Source of the DNA: Candidatus Nitrosymbiomonas sp.
GTDB taxonomy: Bacteria; Sysuimicrobiota; Sysuimicrobiia; Sysuimicrobiales; Humicultoraceae
NCBI GenBank assembly: GCA_020724185.1
Contig: DYHL01000144.1
Span: forward strand, 1 to 6,934
Length of the DNA stretch: 6,934 nt
Reading direction: 5' to 3'
The notes under the pieces were generated by a model, which worked only from the letters and a program-made list of their open reading frames with translations, was not told the origin of the DNA and made no database searches. Each line of letters starts with the position of its first letter. The first letter of the stretch is position 1. The translations under genes and the position numbers were made by a program. Below, in pieces: positions 1 through 5,360 of this stretch.

Positions 1-838
1 CCTCGGCCAGCGAGGAGCGCACTGCGTGGACCTCCTGTTCGTTCACCACGCCGGAGAGATCGCTCACCATCTTCTCGATTCCCTGGGCCGCTTTCTGGAT
101 CGAGGATGCGGCCGCCCGAACCTGCTCCGCGGTGCGCCCGTCCGCGGCCACCTGCTTGACCAGCGTCCGGACCTCTCCGGCAGCCCCCGCCAGCTCCGCT
201 GCCATGCCGCGCAACTGCCTGGCGATCTCCGGGACCTCGCCGGCCACCGTGCGGTCGAGCGTCCGCGTCGTGCGCTCCACGTGGTCGGCCGCGCGCGCCA
301 TGCGAGCCGACGCGTCGCGCGCGTTGCGCACTGTCTCGCGCAGCCCTTCGGCGAGGTCTGGATCGCCTATGAGTCGGTTGACGGTTGACAGCGTCTCCTC
401 GGCGCGTCTGGCCACCGACACCACGCGTTCGAACAGCTCGTCGGTCGTCAAGGGCTCGGTACCCGCCACAACCGACCCTGGCGTCAGGGCCGGGGCGCCG
501 GGCGGGCCCGGGATAACCGTCACCAGACGGTCACCAAGCAGCCCTGCGGAGGTGATCGAGAAGCGCGAGCCCTCGGGGATGGAGACCCCGTGGCGCACGC
601 TGAGAACAACGTCCGCCTTCCTCTCTGGTGTGAGACCGAGCCGCTTCACGCGGCCGATCTCGATTCCTGCCATGTGCACAGGGGCTCCCAGGGTCAGTCC
701 GCCCGCGTTGGCCACCCGCAGGTGCAGGGTGTAGCTCGGATCGCGTAGCGCGAACCCCCCGCGCAGGAACACGATGGAGCCGATCAGCGCCGCGATCCCA
801 AGCAGCGTGACGATCCCCGCTCTCGTCTCCACGCTCAT
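1..838 (-). CDS. mlaD: MCE-domain lipid transport protein (MlaD-like), 3' end cut by window edge
   Basis: Periplasmic substrate-binding subunit of an MCE/Mla phospholipid transporter; in the family it hexamerises on the periplasmic face of the MlaFE complex and shuttles lipids between the membranes. The frame is open from the ATG at 838 to the left edge, giving 279 residues without a stop. I see one N-terminal membrane anchor (about residues 8-25, VTLLGIAALIG followed by SIVFL), then an MCE domain (about 37-112) with the hallmark GLLGDRLVTVIPG at 99-111. From about 133 to the cut end the protein is charged, Ala-rich and probably helical or coiled-coil, as in MCE proteins with a long C-terminal helix. 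The ATG overlaps the TGA of the ATPase gene (ATGA, 835-838), with GAGGTGAG just upstream as Shine-Dalgarno, so the two are translationally coupled. The C-terminus is not visible, so total length is unknown. Confidence 0.9.
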   Translation of the reverse strand, partial: MSVETRAGIVTLLGIAALIGSIVFLRGGFALRDPSYTLHLRVANAGGLTLGAPVHMAGIEIGRVKRLGLTPERKADVVLSVRHGVSIPEGSRFSITSAGLLGDRLVTVIPGPPGAPALTPGSVVAGTEPLTTDELFERVVSVARRAEETLSTVNRLIGDPDLAEGLRETVRNARDASARMARAADHVERTTRTLDRTVAGEVPEIARQLRGMAAELAGAAGEVRTLVKQVAADGRTAEQVRAAASSIQKAAQGIEKMVSDLSGVVNEQEVHAVRSSLAE

Positions 839-1626
839 TTGGGTCTCACCTCGATCGCTCGGGTGTCCAGGAACCGTCGGACGAACGGGTTCGTACTTGC
901 CAGGATTTCCTCCGGCGTGCCGGATGTGGTCAGGCGCCCGGAGTCCATGACCGCCAGATGGTCGGCCAGGCGAAACGCACTGTCCAGACTATGGGTGACG
1001 ACCACCGAGCTCACCCCCAGCTCCGCGCGCAGCCGCAGGACAAGGTCGTCCACGGTGTGCGCGGTCAGCGGGTCGAGCCCGCTGGTAGGTTCATCATACA
1101 GGATGAGAGGGGGGTCAAGCGCCAGGGCGCGGGCGATGCCGACGCGCTTGCGCATGCCTCCCGACAGCGCCGCCGGCATGAGGTCCTCGGTGCCGGCCAT
1201 CTCCACCAGCAGAAGCAGCTCGCGCACCCTGTGTGCGATCTCCTCTTTGGACAGGGTGCGGTGTCTACGCAGCGGGAACGCCACGTTCTGCGCCACGGTG
1301 AGCGAGTCAAACAGGGCGGCTGATTGAAAGACGACGCCGATCCGGATCCGCAGCGCGTCGAGCTCGTGATCCGACATGGCGTGCACCGGCTGCCCGAAGA
1401 CCAGGACCTCGCCCCTGTCGGGTTTGACGAGGCCCACGAGGTGCTTGAGCAGGACGCTCTTCCCACAACCGCTCGGGCCCATGATTACCTGGATCTCGCC
1501 GCGGCGGACCTCCAGGGAGAAGCCAGCCAGCGCCACGGTCGAGCCGAACGACTTCCAGAGATTCGACGCGACGATGACCGCTTCGTCCGGCGTGCCCGAG
1601 GATTGAGGTTCTATCACCGCTCCCAT
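835..1626 (-). CDS. mlaF: ABC transporter ATP-binding protein of an MCE/Mla lipid transporter
   Basis: Cytoplasmic ATPase that powers the MlaE permease. All ABC motifs are present (numbered from the ATG at 1626, 263 residues): Walker A GPSGCGKS 50-57, Q-loop Gln101 in VVFQSAALFDSLTV, signature LSGGM 154-158 followed by RKRVGIARALALDP, Walker B LILYDE 174-179, D-loop SGLD 182-185 and switch His212. The phrases FQSAALFDSLTV and LSGGMRKRVGIARA are typical of the MlaF/TTG2A subfamily rather than general importers. The start is uncertain: a TTG at 1632 lies 12 nt from a good GGGAGG (1645-1650), the ATG at 1626 lies 18 nt from it, and a GTG at 1617 is also in frame. The gene is 27 nt downstream of the permease stop and overlaps the MCE gene by 4 nt, so the three form one operon. 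Confidence 0.93.
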   Translation of the reverse strand: MGAVIEPQSSGTPDEAVIVASNLWKSFGSTVALAGFSLEVRRGEIQVIMGPSGCGKSVLLKHLVGLVKPDRGEVLVFGQPVHAMSDHELDALRIRIGVVFQSAALFDSLTVAQNVAFPLRRHRTLSKEEIAHRVRELLLLVEMAGTEDLMPAALSGGMRKRVGIARALALDPPLILYDEPTSGLDPLTAHTVDDLVLRLRAELGVSSVVVTHSLDSAFRLADHLAVMDSGRLTTSGTPEEILASTNPFVRRFLDTRAIEVRPK

Positions 1627-1653
1627 GTCCAAGGTTCCATGCGACCTCCCGAC

Positions 1654-2451
1654 CTAGAAGAAGATCAGGTCCAGGAAGTAGTTGAAGATGAGGATCAGGA
1701 CAATTGCCACGACGACCGCGCCCGTAGTCGCGCGCCCTACGCCGTCCGCGCCGCCGGTGGCGTGTAGGCCTCGGTAGCAGCCCACGGAGGCGATGATTAG
1801 CCCAAAGAACACCGCTTTGATCAGGCCGACCACGAGATCGTACGGCCAGAGAAACCGCTGGAGCGACGACAGGAAGGCGCCGCCGCTGATCCCGGCGGCG
1901 GTAGCCACCACGTATCCTCCGGTTCCGCCCACGACGTTTGCGAAAGCGGTCAGGATCGGCAGCGCCAGGGCCGCCGCGATCAACCGTGGGACCACCAGGT
2001 AGCGCACCGGATCGGTGGCCAGGACGCGCAGGGCGTCAACCTGCTCGGTGACGGCCATCGTGCCGATCTCCGCTGCCATGCCCGCGCCCACCCGGCCGGC
2101 CGCGGTGATCGCGGTGAAGACCGGCGCGGCCTCGCGCGCTATGGAGAGACCCACCAGACCGCCGACGAAGCCCTGACCGCCGAAATCCGCCAGCTGCCGC
2201 GCCGTCTGGAAGGCCAGGACCATGCCCGCGAAGGCGCCGGTGATCAGAACGACCGGTATGGATTCGACCCCGATGCGGTTGAGCTGGACCAGCGTCTCGC
2301 GGATCTCCAGCCGGCCACGGAGCATCCAGCGGAGCGCCGCGGCAAGCATCAGGGTGGCTTGGCCCAGTTCGGACAGGCCGCGGAGGACCGTGCTCCCAAG
2401 CGCGGCGATCGGCGACCGCGAGCCCCGGGCGTCTGAGGGGTCTTCCCGCAT
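1654..2451 (-). CDS. mlaE: MlaE-family ABC transporter permease (lipid transport)
   Basis: Integral inner-membrane permease of an MCE/Mla phospholipid transporter, the first gene of this minus-strand operon. From the ATG at 2451 the product is 265 residues, the normal family size. The diagnostic block is present: AITAAGRVGAGMAAEIGTM (about 114-132) leading into VTEQVDALRVLATDPVRYLV (134-153), followed by PR. Hydrophobic segments lie at about 62-82, 92-115, 151-172, 172-190, 205-225 and 243-263; the N-terminal part (20-45) is an amphipathic or interfacial helix, as in MlaE. An ATG at 2541 would add 30 residues (Arg- and Ala-rich, unlike the family) and its codon would fall inside the infC promoter, so I prefer 2451, although the AGGGG in front of it is only one base away and no ideal ribosome site is visible. 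Sure of family; start moderately sure. Confidence 0.92.
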   Translation of the reverse strand: MREDPSDARGSRSPIAALGSTVLRGLSELGQATLMLAAALRWMLRGRLEIRETLVQLNRIGVESIPVVLITGAFAGMVLAFQTARQLADFGGQGFVGGLVGLSIAREAAPVFTAITAAGRVGAGMAAEIGTMAVTEQVDALRVLATDPVRYLVVPRLIAAALALPILTAFANVVGGTGGYVVATAAGISGGAFLSSLQRFLWPYDLVVGLIKAVFFGLIIASVGCYRGLHATGGADGVGRATTGAVVVAIVLILIFNYFLDLIFF

Positions 2452-2528
2452 ACCCCTAGTTCGTTCGGTGTCCTGGCGCGCGTTTCCCCTGCGCGGGGCG
2501 CACGCCGCCACGGGCCAGCCGTTTGCGA

Positions 2529-2557
2529 TTGACGGTCCCATGCCCGCGTGCTATACT
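2529..2557 (+). promoter_or_regulatory. Sigma-70-type extended -10 promoter for infC-rpmI-rplT
   Basis: TTGACG (2529-2534) and TATACT (2552-2557) are separated by 17 nt, and a TG dinucleotide one base before the -10 (TGcTATACT) makes it an extended -10 promoter. The start point is expected near 2564. It lies just upstream of the structured leader and nothing else in the region competes with it in quality. Confidence 0.82.
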
Positions 2558-2578
2558 CCGCACCGTCTGGCAGCCGAA
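2550..2578 (-). promoter_or_regulatory. Weak candidate promoter for the mla operon, overlapping the infC -10
   Basis: On the minus strand TATAGC (2550-2555) is preceded, 17 nt upstream, by TTCGGC (2573-2578). The -10 is acceptable and the -35 matches consensus at only 3 of 6 positions. It would start transcripts near 2543, about 90 nt ahead of mlaE. Its -10 shares four bases (TATA) with the infC -10 on the other strand. This is inference from motif matching only. Confidence 0.28.
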
Positions 2579-2742
2579 AGTAGAAGCCATCCGCTTCTCA
2601 CCCGGGCGCTCAAGAGGTACCGCGATGCGACCCGGGTCGCTGTGGCAGCGGCGTGATTGTGGGGATGGCATCTGCCGTCCCCTTTCTGTTTTTCGGGCTG
2701 CCGGCAGACCCCTAGCACGGGGGCCAAGGAGGGCGAGAGAGC
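2564..2742 (+). promoter_or_regulatory. infC operon leader RNA, probable L20-type attenuator
   Basis: About 180 nt of untranslated leader between the promoter and infC. Seen in the sequence: hairpin 1, AGAAGC/GCTTCT (2582-2587/2593-2598) with loop CATCC; hairpin 2, ACCCGGG/CCCGGGT (2600-2606/2631-2637) continued by CGC/GCG (2607-2609/2627-2629) past a bulged A; hairpin 3, CGCTG/CAGCG (2638-2642/2646-2650) with a TGG triloop, stacked directly on hairpin 2; then an intrinsic terminator at 2661-2693. GCCATCC (2586-2592) is perfectly complementary to GGATGGC (2663-2669), the terminator 5' arm, so an antiterminator can form instead. In Bacillus subtilis the infC-rpmI-rplT operon is controlled by L20-dependent termination in such a leader; that this leader binds L20 is inference, and I cannot confirm homology to the Rfam L20 leader by eye. 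Confidence 0.72.
2661..2693 (+). terminator. Intrinsic terminator (attenuator) inside the infC leader
   Basis: A 9-bp stem GGGGATGGC/GCCGTCCCC (2661-2669/2674-2682, one T-G wobble) with loop ATCT is followed by TTTCTGTTTTT (2683-2693). It stands about 50 nt before the infC start and downstream of the infC promoter, so it can only work as a conditional terminator; no gene ends on this strand just upstream. Confidence 0.85.
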
Positions 2743-3255
2743 ATCGAACGCGAGACAAGGATCAACGACCGTATAAGAGTCCGAGAGGTGCGGTTGATCG
2801 GTCCCGGCGGCGAGCAGCTGGGAATCGTGCCCACACGCGAGGCGCTTGTGCGCGCCCAGGAGCACACACTGGACCTCGTGGAGGTAGCTCCCACGGCGTC
2901 CCCGCCCGTGTGCAAGATTATGGACTTCGGGCGGTATAAGTACGAGCAGAGCAAACGCGACCGGGACGCCCACCGCAAGTCGCGCGGCGGCGATCTCAAG
3001 GGCATGCGGATGAGCCCGAAGATAGGCGAGCACGATTTCCAGGTCAAGATCCGCCGGGTGATAGAGTTCCTCAAGGACGGCGACAAGGTCCGGGTCGCGA
3101 TGTGGTTCCGCGGGCGGGAGATGGCCCACCCCAAGGTGGGGGAGGCGTTGCTCCAGCGGCTGGCCCTGGCAGTGGCAGAAGTCGGGACGGTCGAGGGAGC
3201 GCCCAAGCTGGAAGGCAGGAACATGATCATGCTCCTGGCCCCTCGCAAGGGGTAG
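2743..3255 (+). CDS. infC: Translation initiation factor IF-3, ATC start codon
   Basis: IF3 binds the 30S subunit, keeps it apart from 50S and proofreads start codon and initiator tRNA. The product is 170 residues from the ATC at 2743, normal for IF3. N-domain opens with ETRINDRIRVREVRLIGPGG; the family signature CKIMDFGRYKYEQ is at 57-69; a charged linker (about 69-88) leads to the C-domain with the conserved KIGEHDFQVKIR (93-104), then FLKDGDKVRV. An in-frame TAG at 2713 and the absence of any ATG, GTG or TTG until 2788 mean that a canonical start would remove the conserved RINDRIRVREV. AAGGAGGG (2726-2733) precedes the ATC by about 10 nt. ATT/ATC-class starts are known in infC and let IF3 repress its own translation. 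First gene of infC-rpmI-rplT. Confidence 0.95.
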   Translation: MERETRINDRIRVREVRLIGPGGEQLGIVPTREALVRAQEHTLDLVEVAPTASPPVCKIMDFGRYKYEQSKRDRDAHRKSRGGDLKGMRMSPKIGEHDFQVKIRRVIEFLKDGDKVRVAMWFRGREMAHPKVGEALLQRLALAVAEVGTVEGAPKLEGRNMIMLLAPRKG

Positions 3256-3273
3256 GAGACGGGAGAGGTAGCG

Positions 3274-3471
3274 GTGGCAAAGACAAAGCGACACCAGGGC
3301 GCCGCGAAGCGCATTGGAACGACGGGGTCGGGCCGCCTGACGCGGGGGCGCCAGCACGGCGGGCATCTCAAGGTCAAGAAGAGCCCCAAGCGCAAGCGCT
3401 CTTTGCGCGCCGTGGTTTCCGTGCACGCCAGCGATGAAAAGCGGTTGCGGCGGTTGCTCCCCGGCCTGTAG
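3274..3471 (+). CDS. rpmI: 50S ribosomal protein L35
   Basis: Small, very basic large-subunit protein, 65 residues, the family's usual length. It begins with a GTG at 3274 (read MAKTKRHQGAAKRI) and shows the L35 landmarks: TGSGRLTRGRQHGGHL (17-32), then KKSPKRKRSLR, and a C-terminus DEKRLRRLLPGL. GGGAGAGG (3261-3268) is a fitting ribosome-binding site 5 nt before the GTG. It lies 18 nt after infC and 48 nt before rplT, the universal order, and is expected to be co-transcribed and co-regulated with them. Confidence 0.96.
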   Translation: MAKTKRHQGAAKRIGTTGSGRLTRGRQHGGHLKVKKSPKRKRSLRAVVSVHASDEKRLRRLLPGL

Positions 3472-3519
3472 CGCTTCGGGGATCCGCCAGGCAGTTCTCT
3501 AGCGGAAGGTGGGTTGGTC

Positions 3520-3879
3520 ATGGCACGCATCAAGCGCGGCGTAACAGCACGTCGCCGTCACAAGAAGATCCTGCGGCTGGCGCGGGGGTACCGGGGCGGC
3601 CAAAGCCGGTGGTACCGCCTGGCCACGCAGTACGTGACCCGCGCCCTGGCGCAGGCATTCGCGGACCGGCGCCTGCGCAAGCGGCAGTTCCGGCGGCTGT
3701 GGGTTACTCGCATCAACGCCGCCGCGCGCGGGAGCGGCGTTTCGTACAGCCGGCTGATCAGCGGCCTGCGCAAGGCGGGCGTAGGCGTGAATCGCAAGGT
3801 CCTGGCTGACCTGGCGGTGAGAGACCGGGCGGCCTTTGACGCGCTTGTCGCGCGCGCCAAGGCACACCTGGAGTCCTAG
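3520..3879 (+). CDS. rplT: 50S ribosomal protein L20
   Basis: Early-assembly 23S rRNA binding protein of the 50S subunit and, in several bacteria, the autogenous repressor of its own operon. 119 residues, standard for the family. The long basic N-terminal helix MARIKRGVTARRRHKKILRL (1-20) continues into ARGYRGGQSRWYRLA, and the globular C-domain shows LWVTRINAAARGSGVSYSRL followed by GLRKAGVGVNRKVLADLAV. The ATG at 3520 is preceded by AAGGTGG (3506-3512) with 7-nt spacing; an in-frame TTG at 3514 is closer to that site and less likely. This gene is the likely trans-acting regulator of the leader upstream of infC. Confidence 0.97.
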   Translation: MARIKRGVTARRRHKKILRLARGYRGGQSRWYRLATQYVTRALAQAFADRRLRKRQFRRLWVTRINAAARGSGVSYSRLISGLRKAGVGVNRKVLADLAVRDRAAFDALVARAKAHLES

Positions 3880-3905
3880 CCGCCGGTTGTTGGTCCCCGG
3901 CGGCT
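3878..3905 (+). terminator. GC-rich hairpin at the end of rplT without a T-tract
   Basis: AGCCGCCGG (3878-3886) pairs perfectly with CCGGCGGCT (3897-3905), 9 bp around a 10-nt loop; the stem uses the last two bases of the rplT stop codon. Only CTGTGTAGT follows, so it is not a canonical intrinsic terminator. It may be a transcript-end or mRNA-stabilising hairpin between the ribosomal genes and ktrB, or a partial terminator that lets some transcription through. Confidence 0.4.
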
Positions 3906-3951
3906 CTGTGTAGTGCCCGGGATGGTCACGGCGAGGACACCGACTCCCTAG

Positions 3952-5304
3952 ATGGTTCGCCAGTTCGCGCTGGCTCGATATCCCTGGTTAGGGCGGCTGT
4001 CCCTCAGCCCCTCCCAGACCATTATCATCGGTTTCATAACGATCATCATGGTGGGCGCAGTGCTGCTCAGTTTGCCTGTCGCCTCCGAGTCGGGCCGCCC
4101 CACGCCGTTTCTCACCGCGCTGTTCACCGCCACGTCGGCGACCTGCGTCACGGGCCTTGTCGTGGTGGACACCGCCGATCACTACTCGACATTCGGCGAG
4201 ATGGTGATCCTGGTGCTGATACAGCTTGGGGGATTCGGGTACATGACCTCGTGGGCGATCCTGGCCCTCATACTCGGGTGGCGGATTGGGCTGCGGGAGC
4301 GGATCATCCTCACCGAGTCCCACAACCTCTACGACCTCGGGGGCGTGGTGCGGTTCACGCGTCGCCTCATCCTGATGGCAGTGACGATCGAGGCCACCGG
4401 CGCGGCGCTGCTGACCCTGCGCTGGCTGGGCGAGGAGCCCTTTGGGCGCGCGCTGTACATGGGGGTCTTCCACAGCGTCTCGGCGTTCAACAACGCCGGT
4501 TTCGACCTGATGGGCGGCTTCACCAGCCTCACCGCGTACGCCCGCGACCCGGTAGTGTCCGGGGTCATCGCCGGACTCATCGTCCTTGGCGGCCTCGGGT
4601 TCGCGGTGCTGTTCGATCTGCGCTCGCGGCACCTGACGGTGCACTCGAAGACGGTGCTGCTGACCACGGGGATGCTGATTGGTGTCGGTACGGCGTTGAT
4701 CGCGTTGCTCGAGTTCACCAACCCCAATACGCTGGGATCCCTGCCGGCTCCGGCGCGCCTGCTCGCGGCCTTCTTCCAGGCGGTGACGCCCCGGACCGCG
4801 GGGTTCTCCACGATTGACATCGGCTCGCTGGCGCAGCCGACGCTGGTGCTTCTCATCACGCTCATGTTCATTGGCGCTTCCCCTGGAGGCACGGGCGGAG
4901 GCATCAAGACGACGACGTTCATCATACCCCTGGCCGTGATCCTGAGCACCATCCGGGGAACCGGGGATCCGGTGTTGTTCGGGCGCCGGATCATGGCCCA
5001 GAACATCAACAAGTCCCTGACCATAGCATTCGTCTCCGTGGCGTTCGTGGTCACGATGTCGGTCCTCCTGACGCTGGCCGAGGGCGTGGAGTTCCTTTCG
5101 GCGTTGTTCGAGGTCACGTCCGGCTTCGGTACGGTGGGGCTGAGCACCGGCCTCACGCCACACCTTTCGCCATGGGGTAGAATTATCGTGATCCTGACCG
5201 TGTTCAGCGGCCGCGTCGGGTTGCTGACGGTCGCGTTCGGGCTGACCCGGCGGCACCGGCCATCCCGGGTGCGCTATCCTGAGGAGAGACTGTTCGTAGG
5301 GTAA
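3952..5304 (+). CDS. ktrB: Ktr/Trk-type potassium uptake channel subunit (KtrB-like)
   Basis: Membrane subunit of a KtrAB-type K+ (Na+-coupled) uptake system; a homodimer, each monomer made of four K+-channel-like M1-P-M2 repeats. 450 residues, close to the usual KtrB length and shorter than most TrkH. All four pore loops keep the filter glycine: ATCVTGL (Gly68), FNNAGF (Gly183), PRTAGFST (Gly284) and GFGTVGLS (Gly396). The intramembrane gating loop after repeat 3 is GASPGGTGGGIKTTT (308-322), and the conserved pore-facing Arg421 sits in FSGRVGLLT. The tail RYPEERLFVG is typical of KtrB. An in-frame TAG directly precedes the ATG (TAGATG) and no good ribosome site is seen; GAGGA is about 15 nt away. 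KtrA follows 56 nt downstream. No c-di-AMP or other riboswitch fits in the 72-nt gap before the gene. Confidence 0.94.
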   Translation: MVRQFALARYPWLGRLSLSPSQTIIIGFITIIMVGAVLLSLPVASESGRPTPFLTALFTATSATCVTGLVVVDTADHYSTFGEMVILVLIQLGGFGYMTSWAILALILGWRIGLRERIILTESHNLYDLGGVVRFTRRLILMAVTIEATGAALLTLRWLGEEPFGRALYMGVFHSVSAFNNAGFDLMGGFTSLTAYARDPVVSGVIAGLIVLGGLGFAVLFDLRSRHLTVHSKTVLLTTGMLIGVGTALIALLEFTNPNTLGSLPAPARLLAAFFQAVTPRTAGFSTIDIGSLAQPTLVLLITLMFIGASPGGTGGGIKTTTFIIPLAVILSTIRGTGDPVLFGRRIMAQNINKSLTIAFVSVAFVVTMSVLLTLAEGVEFLSALFEVTSGFGTVGLSTGLTPHLSPWGRIIVILTVFSGRVGLLTVAFGLTRRHRPSRVRYPEERLFVG

Positions 5305-5360
5305 CGAAGGGAGCCCGGCGCCGCGCGGCGGCCTACACATCCCGGCGGGTGGAGATGACG

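Noticed and set aside
26..734. Plus-strand open frames at the left edge
   Set aside because: Reverse-strand reading gives a clear MCE-domain protein across the whole stretch; the plus-strand frames are shadows.
2452..2541. N-terminal extension of MlaE to the ATG at 2541
   Set aside because: The added 30 residues are unlike the family, no ribosome site precedes 2541, and the start would lie within the infC promoter.
2564..2693. Full T-box riboswitch in the infC leader
   Set aside because: Only about 100 nt precede the terminator, too short for a normal Stem I with specifier and AG-bulge elements, and the essential TGGN is AGGT. Only the partial motif is reported.
2788..3255. IF3 starting at GTG 2788
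   Set aside because: It would remove the conserved RINDRIRVREV and has no Shine-Dalgarno, while AAGGAGGG and the N-terminal conservation point to ATC 2743.
2551..3426. Minus-strand open frames across infC and rpmI
   Set aside because: They lie opposite well-supported ribosomal and IF3 genes and over the leader; no family resemblance.
3483..3506. TCCGC/GCGGA hairpin (3483-3487/3502-3506) touching the rplT ribosome site
   Set aside because: Only 5 bp around a 14-nt loop and it reaches just the first base of AAGGTGG; too weak to claim as an L20 operator.
3988..5340. Long open frame (450 codons) on the minus strand across ktrB
   Set aside because: High-GC antisense shadow of a clearly coding gene; composition is His/Arg/Gln/Gly-rich with no recognisable fold or motif.
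5305..5348. GC-rich inverted sequence between ktrB and ktrA (GCCGCGCGGC)
   Set aside because: Self-complementary without a loop and without a T-tract; expected by chance at this GC content.
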